Shown here piece by piece: positions 10,425 through 19,718 of a DNA stretch of 51,492 nucleotides. The DNA is from Clostridia bacterium. Lineage in GTDB: Bacteria > Bacillota > Peptococcia > Peptococcales > BICA1-8. The stretch is from NCBI GenBank assembly GCA_030154225.1, contig JASKKI010000009.1, forward strand, positions 1 through 51,492. The letters are read 5' to 3'. Position numbers and translations under genes: made by a program. How positions within the stretch are numbered: position 1 is the first letter of the stretch; the number at the start of each line of letters is the position of its first letter. Below the pieces are notes generated by a model. That model made no database searches, was not told where the DNA came from, and saw only the letters and a program-made list of their open reading frames with translations.

Positions 10425-10692
10425 ATTTTATTGTTAGACAATGGCTTACAAGCCCAGACTATTTGGTTAGATATACCAAGTAGTTAACTTATTGTGTCAG
10501 ACAAAGCTAAAGTGCTAGGCTTTTTGGTTAGTCGTACCAAGTAGCTAACATTTTTCGTCTAACACAAGCTTAAAGCTAGATTTCTAGGTTTTTTCCGGGC
10601 ACTGAGCACTGGGCACTGGGCACGTTCTTTTGTCAGACGCAGAATGTTAGCCCAGAAATATTGTCGGACGGAATATATTCACCCGGAAGTAT
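10425..10692. repeat. Intergenic modular repeat array, locus 3
   Basis: gtcagac/gtctaac units plus gggcactgagcactgggcactgggcacg tandem module; extends into tsaD stop. Confidence 0.85.
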
Positions 10693-11734
10693 AATCACTA
10701 AACTTCAGGTTGGGAACTGCATTTAAATTCAACCCGGCAAATTCTCCTCTTAGCACCTTATAGTGGGCGGCGGCACCAATCATAGCAGCATTATCAGTAC
10801 AATACTTCATTGGTGGATAAACTAATCTGAAACCCTTTTCCTCTGCTCTTAAGGATAATCTTGTCCGTAATACACTATTAGCTGCTACTCCACCTGCCAG
10901 TAAAATTGTTTTTACTTTTTCTTTCACTGCCGCTCCTACAGTTTTTTCTACTAAAACTTCTACAACAGCTTCCTGAAAACTGGCCGCTATATCAGCCTTA
11001 TTAATGGGTATATTTTTCATTTCGCATTGATTAAGATAATTTAAAACAGCAGATTTAAGACCGCTAAAACTAAAATCATAACTTCCTTCCTCAAGCCAAG
11101 CCCGGGGTAAATTAACAGCTTTAGGGTTACCTTCTTTGGCTTTTAATTCAATCTTAGGACCTCCCGGATAACCCAAACCTAGAGCCCGGGAAATTTTATC
11201 AAAAGCCTCCCCGGCAGCATCATCTCTAGTTTGTCCCAAAAATTCATATTTACCGTGTTCCAATATTTTTATCAGAGTAGTATGTCCACCCGATACTATT
11301 AAGCAGACCACTGGAAATTCAATATCACTATGGGTAAGGAAGTTTGCATAAACATGTCCCTCAATATGATGAACACCAATCAGCGGTTTTTCGGCGGCAA
11401 AGGACATAGCTTTAGTAGTAGCAACTCCCACTAGTAAAGCCCCTACCAATCCCGGACCATAAGTAACTGCAAAATGAGTTAAATCGGGAATTTTTAAATT
11501 AGCTTTATTTAAGGCTTCCTCTATAATTATATTAATAAGTTCTAAATGCTTACGGGATGCCACCTCTGGTACAACCCCACCAAATTTTTGGTGGGTAGAG
11601 ATTTGTGAAGCGACAACATCAGCTAAAACCTCTTTCCCGTCTTTAACTATGGCGACAGCAGTTTCATCACAGCTGGTCTCAACTGCTAGTATAATTGTTT
11701 TATCCAAATACATCACCCCCACATAAGAACTCAT
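10679..11734 (-). CDS. tsaD: tRNA N6-adenosine threonylcarbamoyltransferase TsaD
   Basis: ILAVETSCDETAVAIV, GGVVPEVASRKHLE, HHIEGHVYAN; likely start MYLDKTIILAVETSCDE. Confidence 0.97.
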   Translation of the reverse strand: MSSYVGVMYLDKTIILAVETSCDETAVAIVKDGKEVLADVVASQISTHQKFGGVVPEVASRKHLELINIIIEEALNKANLKIPDLTHFAVTYGPGLVGALLVGVATTKAMSFAAEKPLIGVHHIEGHVYANFLTHSDIEFPVVCLIVSGGHTTLIKILEHGKYEFLGQTRDDAAGEAFDKISRALGLGYPGGPKIELKAKEGNPKAVNLPRAWLEEGSYDFSFSGLKSAVLNYLNQCEMKNIPINKADIAASFQEAVVEVLVEKTVGAAVKEKVKTILLAGGVAANSVLRTRLSLRAEEKGFRLVYPPMKYCTDNAAMIGAAAHYKVLRGEFAGLNLNAVPNLKFSDYTSG

Positions 11735-11744
11735 TGACCAGAAT

Positions 11745-11950
11745 TACAAGCTTTTAAGCTAGACCAATGGGTCAGACGTACCAGGCAACTAACATATTGC
11801 GTCTGACACAAGCTTACTGGGCACGGATTTTGTCAGACGGGATATCTTCGCCTTTTAGCAATTGTCAGGCGCAAGATGTTCACCCTGAAGTATGTCGGAC
11901 GCTCAATGTTCACCTGTTAGCATATTAAACACATAATGTTCATCCAGAAG
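11745..11950. repeat. Intergenic modular repeat array, locus 4
   Basis: gtcagacgta, gcgtctgacaca, gggcacggattttgtcagacgg, gtcggacgctcaatgttcacc units. Confidence 0.85.
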
Positions 11951-12440
11951 CCTTTTCCCGCAAGTCTTTCCACATAATAACTGCATCTTCATTAGCATCT
12001 ACGTAATAACCTTTGCGGAGCCCTGCTGCTTTAAATCCTAAACGTTCATAGAGCTTTCGGGCACTGGTATTAGAAACCCTTACTTCCAGGGTTATCCTTT
12101 CTGCACCTTTTTTCAAGGCCATTTCCATCAGATTTTGTAAAAGTATTTCACCCAATCGCTTCCCCCGGTGTTCAGGAGCAATTGCAATATTAGTAATATG
12201 GGCTTCGTCTAAAATAACCCACATTCCCCCATAGCCTATTATTTTATCCTGGTCATCTTTGGGAATTACTACTAAATAGTAGGCAAAATTATTATCTAGA
12301 ATTTCACAACTAAAAGCATAGGGTGACCAGGGAGTAGGAAAAGATAGTTTTTCAATTTCGACAACTTGAGGGACATCTCCTAACTCCATTTTTCTTAAAA
12401 GAACTTTGGAGCTTATCTCTGACATCTTGCTGCCTCCCAT
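11940..12440 (-). CDS. rimI: Ribosomal protein S18-alanine N-acetyltransferase RimI
   Basis: GNAT motif ITNIAIAPEHRGKRLGEILLQNLM; LEVRVSNTSARKLYERLGF; adjacent to tsaB. Confidence 0.92.
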   Translation of the reverse strand: MGGSKMSEISSKVLLRKMELGDVPQVVEIEKLSFPTPWSPYAFSCEILDNNFAYYLVVIPKDDQDKIIGYGGMWVILDEAHITNIAIAPEHRGKRLGEILLQNLMEMALKKGAERITLEVRVSNTSARKLYERLGFKAAGLRKGYYVDANEDAVIMWKDLREKASG

Positions 12441-13120
12441 TTTATTTCCGCTTCTGATTTTCTTAAATAAAATGGTTCCAGTGCAAATAGATCATTTTCC
12501 TGCCCTTTTTCTAATTGTTTAAGGCCTAACACTGCTACAGAAGCTGCCCTGGGTAAAAGATTATTTAAAGGAGCCCAGAGAGCTTTATTTAAAAGTTTAG
12601 AATTGATTACTTCTTTATATTCAAAAACCCCGTCACCAAGAAAGGTAACAGGTTTTTCTTGAATACTTAATTCTTCCGCAAGTTTTTCTGGACTTATGGC
12701 AAGATAGTCACTGATGCGAATCAGATCATTATCATGCATTTCATAAAGAGCTGTATAAACTTCTTGCTTTCTAGCATTAAGAATGGGGCAAATAATTCCG
12801 GGAATACCAAAAAGATTTTGAGCCAAAGCGTCTAAAGTTGGAATTCCAATTAATTTAATTCCAGTTACTTGAGCTAAACTTTTAGCTGTGGCTAAGCCAA
12901 TTCTCAATCCTGTAAATGACCCCGGACCCTTAGTAACAGCAATTCCCGTTACATCCTTAAGCCTTAATCTGGCTAAATCTAATGTTTGTTTTATTAAAGG
13001 CAGTAACTGCTCCGAGTGGGTGTAACCGGTATTTAAAAAATTTTCCACCCAGATTTTTTCCTTATCAACAATAGCTACTCCCGCTACCGGCGTAGAACTA
13101 TCTATGCTTAGTATAATCAT
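12413..13120 (-). CDS. tsaB: tRNA threonylcarbamoyladenosine biosynthesis protein TsaB
   Basis: ILSIDSSTPVAGVAIVD...GPGSFTGLRIGLATAKSLA. Confidence 0.95.
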   Translation of the reverse strand: MIILSIDSSTPVAGVAIVDKEKIWVENFLNTGYTHSEQLLPLIKQTLDLARLRLKDVTGIAVTKGPGSFTGLRIGLATAKSLAQVTGIKLIGIPTLDALAQNLFGIPGIICPILNARKQEVYTALYEMHDNDLIRISDYLAISPEKLAEELSIQEKPVTFLGDGVFEYKEVINSKLLNKALWAPLNNLLPRAASVAVLGLKQLEKGQENDLFALEPFYLRKSEAEIKWEAARCQR

Positions 13121-13574
13121 AACCGGTCAACTCCTCTACTAACCTTTCATAATGCTCTCCCCGGGGATAAAAACAAATTTCTCTTCCTTCAGGATTTTGT
13201 TTAAATTCCAAAACTAGAAATTCAGAAGGAAAAATATCGACAATTAAATTCCCCCATTCCACAAGGGTAATACCTTTTCCGTAGAAATACTCTTCATAAC
13301 CTAATTCTTCCATTTCATTTATAGAATTAAGTCTATATACATCCAGATGATAAATAGGTAATCTCCCGTCATGATATTCATGAATAATTGTAAAGGTAGG
13401 ACTAGTTATATTTTCTTCTACTCCCATTCCTTTGGCAACTCCCTTAACAAAGACCGTTTTCCCAGCACCTAACTCTCCATTCAGGGAAATAAAGTCACCA
13501 GGTCTAAGAAATTTTGCCATTCTTTGGCCGATATATTCTGTTTCTTCCGGATTTTTTGTTATTAGACAAACCAA
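13098..13574 (-). CDS. tsaE: tRNA threonylcarbamoyladenosine biosynthesis ATPase TsaE
   Basis: LNGELGAGKTVFVKGVAKGMGVEENITSPTFTI, HLDVYRL. Confidence 0.95.
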   Translation of the reverse strand: MVCLITKNPEETEYIGQRMAKFLRPGDFISLNGELGAGKTVFVKGVAKGMGVEENITSPTFTIIHEYHDGRLPIYHLDVYRLNSINEMEELGYEEYFYGKGITLVEWGNLIVDIFPSEFLVLEFKQNPEGREICFYPRGEHYERLVEELTGYDYTKHR

Positions 13575-13645
13575 TTTATAAATCCTCCTTGTATTTTCCT
13601 AACCTAGTCTGTAGTATATCCTAATATAAGTTAGGAAAAACAGCA

Positions 13646-13675
13646 ATAAAAAAAACTGAGCAAGCTCAGTTTTTT
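13646..13675 (-). terminator. Rho-independent terminator
   Basis: aaaaaaACTGAGCaaGCTCAGTtttttt between receiver gene and tsaE. Confidence 0.85.
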
Positions 13676-13724
13676 CCGCTTCACTAGATTAAGATTTCTC
13701 TCCAATTCCTTCGTTAGGTAGATA

Positions 13725-13873
13725 TTCCAGGCAGCCAGCATTTTGCCTCTGACAACTACTCAAGGGTTAGATTAAAAGATTAAAGTTAGATTTCTAGGTT
13801 TTTTCCGGGCACTGGGCACTGGACACCGGGTACGGTTTTTTTCAGACGCCCAATCTTCACCTGTAAGTATTAT
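13725..13873. repeat. Intergenic modular repeat array, locus 5
   Basis: tttgcctctgacaactactcaagggttag, gggcactgggcactggacaccgggtacgg, cagacgcccaatcttcacctgtaagtat. Confidence 0.75.
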
Positions 13874-14262
13874 GCATACGCTTTTTCTTGTTTTCCTCTT
13901 ATTAGGTTGTTCACATACTTAATAAAAGATTCTATATCAAAGGGTTTTAAAAGAAACCCAACAGCCCCACCTTTTTTAATTTGTTCAATAGTTTCAACTT
14001 CACCATAAGCAGTCATCATTACTACCATAATATCAGGAAACTGATCTTTAATTTCATAAAGAGCAGTAATCCCATCCTTAACAGGCATTTTTATATCCAT
14101 TATTATTAATTTTGGTCTTAATTCTTTAGCTAACAGCACACCTTCGTCACCATTGGATGCAGTAACTACCTTGTAGCCAATATCTCCTAAAACAGTGGTT
14201 AATAATGACCTTACCCCCAATTGGTCATCAACAACAAGTATGTCAATTTCAGTCTTGTCCAT
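13870..14262 (-). CDS. Stand-alone response regulator receiver, Spo0F-like
   Basis: ILVVDDQLGVRSLLTTVLGDIGYKVVTASNGDEG...MMTAYGEVETIEQIKKGGAVGFLLKPFDI; likely start at MDKTEIDILVVDDQ. Confidence 0.8.
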   Translation of the reverse strand: MDKTEIDILVVDDQLGVRSLLTTVLGDIGYKVVTASNGDEGVLLAKELRPKLIIMDIKMPVKDGITALYEIKDQFPDIMVVMMTAYGEVETIEQIKKGGAVGFLLKPFDIESFIKYVNNLIRGKQEKAYA

Positions 14263-14318
14263 CAATTGTACCTCCGAAAATAATGTCATAAAATAGCTAT
14301 TATTTTTATTCTAGGAAC

Positions 14319-15497
14319 TTATTTTTTATCCTTTGAAGAATTATGACTAATTTTGACAATGTTTGTCGTTTGGTTATAAACTTCAATTCCATTGATGAAA
14401 ATTCTAAGAGGTTTACTTCTTATATCTAGGGGATGTCCATCCCATACTACTAAATCTGCATCTTTCCCCTTTTTAATACTTCCAATACGATCACCTAATT
14501 GCAAAATTTTCGCTGGAACTATTGTTAGAGCTTTTAAGGCATCTAGTTCCTCCATCCCTTCTTTAACAGCTAATGAGGCACATAAAGGTAAATATTGAAC
14601 GGGGATAACGGGGTGATCTGTCGTCAAAGCCACCGGAATCCCGGAAGCGGCTAAAACAGCCGGAGTTCTAAAAGATCTTTCACCTAATTCAACTTTTGCT
14701 CTACTGGTTAAGGAAGGCCCTACTACAGCACTAATCCCGGCATTTAGTAACTCATCAACTATTTTGTGCCCTTCAGTACAGTGTTCAATAATTATTTTCA
14801 CGCCAAATTCCTTGGCAATTCTTATAGCTGTTAAAATGTCATCAGCCCGATGGGCATGAGCCCTGAAAGGTATTTCACCATTTAATACTTTTACTAAATT
14901 TTCTTTTTTTAAATCCCTGTCTTTCTCTTTTTTATTACGGTATGTTTCTGCTTCAATTAAGGCTTGTCTTAACATTGCTGCAGTAGCCATGCGAGTATGG
15001 GGCATCTTTTTTCGTTCACCATATACCCGCTTAGGATTTTCACCAAAAGCAATCTTCAAACCTGCCTCCGGATTAATAACCATGTCAGAAAAGGTTTTCC
15101 CCCATACTTTTAATACACTAACTAAACCTCCTATAACATTGGCACTTCCAGGGGCTATCATTACCGTAGTTACTCCACCTAGTAACGCATCCTTAAAACC
15201 CAGATCATTAGGATTTATAGCATCTAGGGCACGTAACTGGGGAGTAACGGGGTCTGTTATTTCGTTAGTATCATCACCTTCAATTTGGTAGATTTCTTCA
15301 GCTATACCAACATGGGTATGGGCATCAATAAAACCTGGCAAAATATAATTACCCTGTACATTAACAACTTGAGCATCATCAGGGATACTTACCATTTCCC
15401 CTACTTCTAAGATTTTTCCATCGGCAACTAGAACTGTTCCCTGCTCATAATCCTGTTCTTCCATAGTTAAAATTTTACCATTAGTTAAAGCTAGCAT
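14319..15497 (-). CDS. Amidohydrolase (imidazolonepropionase-like)
   Basis: VLPGFIDAHTHVG type motif (YILPGFIDAHTHVGIAEE), AHAHRADDILTA, TTDHPVIP. Confidence 0.85.
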   Translation of the reverse strand: MLALTNGKILTMEEQDYEQGTVLVADGKILEVGEMVSIPDDAQVVNVQGNYILPGFIDAHTHVGIAEEIYQIEGDDTNEITDPVTPQLRALDAINPNDLGFKDALLGGVTTVMIAPGSANVIGGLVSVLKVWGKTFSDMVINPEAGLKIAFGENPKRVYGERKKMPHTRMATAAMLRQALIEAETYRNKKEKDRDLKKENLVKVLNGEIPFRAHAHRADDILTAIRIAKEFGVKIIIEHCTEGHKIVDELLNAGISAVVGPSLTSRAKVELGERSFRTPAVLAASGIPVALTTDHPVIPVQYLPLCASLAVKEGMEELDALKALTIVPAKILQLGDRIGSIKKGKDADLVVWDGHPLDIRSKPLRIFINGIEVYNQTTNIVKISHNSSKDKK

Positions 15498-16315
15498 GGC
15501 TCAATTACTCCCGATAACCTGACAACTTCCAGGCCTTTTTCTTCAAAGGCTTTAATCACTAAATTAACACCTATAGAATCACTAGCCATATGTCCAGCCA
15601 CAATGATATTACCGATATTTTGTTTCTTAACAGCTTCTACAACATCATCGGGAACATGCATGACAACCAGGGTACCTATACCTGCTTCGAAATATGCTTT
15701 TATAACATCTTTACCGCCACTAGTGCCTCCAGCCATAGTTACAAATACTTTACCGGCATAGCTTTTTTCCGAACCTACCCTAACTTTCGGCTGAGCACAG
15801 GTATTTTGATATTCAGGAATTTCTAAAAGTACATCTAAAACATCCTTGATTAAAGCCATGGGTTTATCCCTCAATCTGTCGTCTAAATACTGTTGTAAGT
15901 AATCCTCAACTAGTAAGTCAGCAGGAGAGTGAATGGCAATAAAAGGCATATTCAATAATTTTGCGGCATTAGCAGCCTTATCATAATTTGTGACATGCAT
16001 ATTTCGGTCAACCTGTTCTTTTCTTTCAGCCAGTGCTTTCTGAGCCTTATTTACAGGTACTCCTGCCTCTACCATCCTTTCTATTTGATTATCCATGACT
16101 TTATATAAATCTACTTTATGTACAGAATGGGGATGATGGGTTATAACACAGTCAAATCCTAATTGTTTGGCTAGCATTATCTCTGCTGTATCAATATCTA
16201 TCCCAAAGGCAATCTTCTTAATATTATCACCGGGAACAATAACTCCACTATCAGCAGGAGCTTCAGATAAACCGGCGGCTTTTAAAGCTAAATCAAAAAT
16301 TTGTTCCGTATTCAT
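15491..16315 (-). CDS. Nif3-like dinuclear metal-centre family protein
   Basis: FDCVITHHPHSVHK, VDRNMHVTNYDKAANAAKLLNMPFIAIHSPAD; NIF3-like motif arrangement. Confidence 0.6.
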   Translation of the reverse strand: MNTEQIFDLALKAAGLSEAPADSGVIVPGDNIKKIAFGIDIDTAEIMLAKQLGFDCVITHHPHSVHKVDLYKVMDNQIERMVEAGVPVNKAQKALAERKEQVDRNMHVTNYDKAANAAKLLNMPFIAIHSPADLLVEDYLQQYLDDRLRDKPMALIKDVLDVLLEIPEYQNTCAQPKVRVGSEKSYAGKVFVTMAGGTSGGKDVIKAYFEAGIGTLVVMHVPDDVVEAVKKQNIGNIIVAGHMASDSIGVNLVIKAFEEKGLEVVRLSGVIEPC

Positions 16316-16409
16316 TGTAGTACCTCCCTCAGTTTTTATTAATGTGTTGGTGTGTTATAAGTAATTTATTGGGTTGCCACACGGACCGAAAATGCAACCG
16401 GGAAGCAGA

Positions 16410-18557
16410 TTAGAGGCGCATTGTCAACGAAATCCGCCCTCTATGCACATCCACTTCTAAAACTTTAACCTTAACTATATCTCCAACAGCCACAACCTCC
16501 ATGGGATGTTTAATATATTTTTCCCCTAGTTGAGATATATGCACTAAACCATCCTGCTTAACACCGATATCTACAAAAGCACCAAAGTCAACTACATTTC
16601 GTACTGTACCCTGTAATTCCATGCCCGGTTTCAAATCTTCCATGGTTAAGACATCGGTACGGAATAATGGAGGTGGTAATTCCTCCCTGGGGTCTCTACC
16701 CGGTTTTTGCAAGGCTTCTACAATGTCCTTTAAAGTCGGTTCACCAACATTCAATTTTTCCGCCATTAATTTAATTTCTACTTGGGCTAATGCTTTGCGA
16801 ATTTGTGATATCTTTTGGGTGTATAAGTCATTTAAATCAAAACCTATTAAAGCTAACAATCTTTCTGCGACTGCATAGGATTCAGGATGAACGGGTGTAT
16901 TTTCCAGGGGATTTATGCCATCGGTAATACGAATAAAGCCCGCACACTGTACAAAAGCTTTTTGTCCTAACCGGGGTACCTCTAATAACTGTTCCCTTTT
17001 AGTAAATTTTCCATTTTTTTCTCGATATTTTACTATCCCATCAGCTGTAGATTTAGTTAACCCCGCAACGTATTGTAATAATGCACTAGATGCTGTATTT
17101 ATCTCTACCCCCACCGAGTTAACACAAGATTCTACTATACCTTTTAAAGCTTCATCCAGACGTTTGGTCGTAACATCATGCTGGTACTGTCCTACCCCTA
17201 CTGCTTTAGGTTCAATCTTGACCAATTCCGCTAAAGGGTCCTGTAAACGGCGGGCAATAGAAATTGCACTTCTTAAAGATAAATCATATTCGGGAAATTC
17301 TTCTTTAGCCAGCTTTGAAGCAGAATACACAGAGGCACCTGCTTCTGAAACAATAATATATTGGACAGAAACATCTAAATCCTTTAATAGATCGGCCACC
17401 ATTAATTCTGTTTCCCGGGAAGCAGTGCCATTACCAATAGCAATTATATCTACTGACCATTTACTTAGCAAACCGGCGACCAAGGATTTGGCCTCTTCCA
17501 CTTTATTCTGAGGTGAATGGGGATAGATAACACCTATATCTAAAACCTTTCCTGTCTCATCAACAACAGCAAGTTTACAGCCTGTTCGGTATCCGGGGTC
17601 AATACCTAAAACCACCTTATCTTTTACCGGGGGCTGTAATAATAAATTATGTAAATTCTTGGCAAAAACTCTAATAGCTTGCTCCTCAGCTAGTGAAGTC
17701 AATTCATTTCTGATTTCCCTTTCGATAGCTGGAGCAACCAATCTTTTATATCCATCTTTTATGGCCTCTGCTACCAAAGCATGATAGGCTAAAGCCGTCT
17801 GAGGCAGATACTTTTCTTCGATCTTTGGTAATATCTTTTCCTCCGGTTGTATTACTTTTACCTGTAATGCTTTTTCTTTTTCCCCTCTATTTACAGCTAG
17901 TACTCTATGGGGTGGTATCTTTCTAATTGGTTCTTGATAATCATAATACATCTCATAAGGAGTAACTGCTTCACTATCCACAGCTCTAGAGTAAATAATC
18001 CCCTCCTGCCAGACCAGATTGCGAACTACCTTTCTTGTCTCAGCATCATCAGCAACAACCTCTGCTATAATATCCTGAGCTCCCATGAGGGCTTGGTCAA
18101 TATTTTCAACACCCAATTCCGAATTTACAAATTCCTTAGCCAGTATTCCCGGTTCTCCTTTGGTTTTTATATCCAGGAACATTAAAGCCAATGGTTCCAA
18201 TCCTTTCTCCTTAGCAACACTGGCCCGGGTTTTCCTCTTGGGCCTATATGGTAAGTAAAGGTCTTCTACCTCCTGAAGGACCTGAGCTTCATTGATGGCT
18301 TTTTCCAGTTCCGGAGTAAGTTTGCCTTGTTCCTTTATAGATTTAATAACTTCTTCTTTTCTTTTCGCAAGGTTTCTTAAATAACCTAAACGGTCCACCA
18401 GCTGGCGTAAAATAGTCTCATCCATTTCACCCGTTACCTCTTTACGGTAACGGGCAATAAAGGGTATGGTATTACCTTCATCCAATAATTCGATAGTTTT
18501 TGCTATTTTACTATGCGGCCAATTTAACTCTTGGGCCAACTGTTCAACATGTGTCAT
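16410..18557 (-). CDS. tex: Tex-family S1 RNA-binding transcription accessory protein
   Basis: 715 aa; GIDPGYRTGCKLAVVD, YQHDV, C-terminal S1 domain GTVRNVVDFGAFVDIGVKQDGLVHISQL. Confidence 0.96.
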   Translation of the reverse strand: MTHVEQLAQELNWPHSKIAKTIELLDEGNTIPFIARYRKEVTGEMDETILRQLVDRLGYLRNLAKRKEEVIKSIKEQGKLTPELEKAINEAQVLQEVEDLYLPYRPKRKTRASVAKEKGLEPLALMFLDIKTKGEPGILAKEFVNSELGVENIDQALMGAQDIIAEVVADDAETRKVVRNLVWQEGIIYSRAVDSEAVTPYEMYYDYQEPIRKIPPHRVLAVNRGEKEKALQVKVIQPEEKILPKIEEKYLPQTALAYHALVAEAIKDGYKRLVAPAIEREIRNELTSLAEEQAIRVFAKNLHNLLLQPPVKDKVVLGIDPGYRTGCKLAVVDETGKVLDIGVIYPHSPQNKVEEAKSLVAGLLSKWSVDIIAIGNGTASRETELMVADLLKDLDVSVQYIIVSEAGASVYSASKLAKEEFPEYDLSLRSAISIARRLQDPLAELVKIEPKAVGVGQYQHDVTTKRLDEALKGIVESCVNSVGVEINTASSALLQYVAGLTKSTADGIVKYREKNGKFTKREQLLEVPRLGQKAFVQCAGFIRITDGINPLENTPVHPESYAVAERLLALIGFDLNDLYTQKISQIRKALAQVEIKLMAEKLNVGEPTLKDIVEALQKPGRDPREELPPPLFRTDVLTMEDLKPGMELQGTVRNVVDFGAFVDIGVKQDGLVHISQLGEKYIKHPMEVVAVGDIVKVKVLEVDVHRGRISLTMRL

Positions 18558-18579
18558 AATATCCTTTCACAACTCCTTC

Positions 18580-18895
18580 TCTACTGACTTTTGGGTGAAC
18601 ATCTTGCGTCTGACAATTGCTTAAGGGCAAAGATATCCCGTCTGACAATACTCCCGGGTGGACATTACACGTCTGACAAAAGAATGTGCCCAGTATTTTA
18701 GTGTCAGACGCAAAAGCTTAACTACCTGGTATATCTGACCAAAAAGCTAAACCCTAAAGAAATTGTCTGACACAAAATTTTACTAAGAAGTATATCTGAC
18801 CCTTAAGCTAAACCCTTGAGTAGTTGTCAGACGCAAAATATTAGCTACCTGGTACGCCTGACCAAAAAGCCTAGCTCTCTAGTTTTGTCAGAGCT
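18580..18895. repeat. Intergenic modular repeat array, locus 6
   Basis: Core aagaaattgtctgacacaaaattttactaagaagtatatctgacccttaagctaaacccttgagtagttgtcagacgcaaaa, near-identical to loci 2 and 9. Confidence 0.92.
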
Positions 18896-18896
18896 T

Positions 18897-19607
18897 TTAC
18901 TCCTTTCGTTCTCTGGCCATATATATCAAAAATTCAAAAAGGGACTTGGATGTATTATCCCTATCCCAGGAGCATTCAGGATGCCACTGGACACCGAGAA
19001 TTAATTTCTCAGGGTTAGTACTTTCAATAGCCTCAATCAACCCATCTTCGGTCCAGGCAACCTTTTTTAACCCCAACCCTACATCTTTTACTGACTGGTG
19101 ATGAAAACTATTTACTTTTACTTTAGTCTTACCTATTATATTAAAAAGTAATGAATTATTTTCGATTTGAATTTCATGATAGGGAACCCACTTAGGTGCT
19201 TTTTGATCGTGTTCCAACCTAGTAACCTCCCCAATATCCTGATAGATGTTTCCACCTGCTGAAATATTTAAAACTTGCATACCCCGACAGATACCTAAAA
19301 CGGGTTTTTTTCCATTTAAGGCCTTTTTGGCTAAGTATAACTCAAATCTATCTCTAAGAGGTGTGATTTCCTTTATTCCTTTCAAAGGGCTCTGCCCGAA
19401 ATAACCTGGATCAACATCACCGCCACCGGAAAAAATAAGTCCATCCACTTGCTCATAAAGACTTTCCACGAGGCTAATTCCTACAGAAGGTAAAATTACA
19501 GGAATACCCCCTAAAGTTTCAATAGCCTGCACATAATAATCAGTCAAATAATGTTTCTCATTAGAATTACTAAAACCAGCGGTAATACCAATAACGGGCT
19601 GAATCAT
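18897..19607 (-). CDS. Class I glutamine amidotransferase / gamma-glutamyl-GABA hydrolase-like (peptidase C26)
   Basis: GGDVDPGYF, PVLGICRGMQVLNISAGGNIYQD, GVQWHPE. Confidence 0.9.
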   Translation of the reverse strand: MIQPVIGITAGFSNSNEKHYLTDYYVQAIETLGGIPVILPSVGISLVESLYEQVDGLIFSGGGDVDPGYFGQSPLKGIKEITPLRDRFELYLAKKALNGKKPVLGICRGMQVLNISAGGNIYQDIGEVTRLEHDQKAPKWVPYHEIQIENNSLLFNIIGKTKVKVNSFHHQSVKDVGLGLKKVAWTEDGLIEAIESTNPEKLILGVQWHPECSWDRDNTSKSLFEFLIYMARERKE

Positions 19608-19687
19608 CTAGTCATCTCCCCCTAAATTAAACATTCTATATTTTTAATTATCCTTTTTTATACTATATTTACTTTATTATTTTTACA

Positions 19688-19718
19688 ATAAAAAAGCTGC
19701 AAAGTTATTGCAGCATTT
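19688..19718 (-). terminator. Rho-independent terminator
   Basis: aaaaaGCTGCAAagttaTTGCAGCattttt overlapping the end of the HlyD-like gene. Confidence 0.7.

Noticed and set aside
16915-17511. 198-aa plus-strand ORF inside tex
   Set aside because: Antisense shadow ORF; tex on the opposite strand is fully conserved
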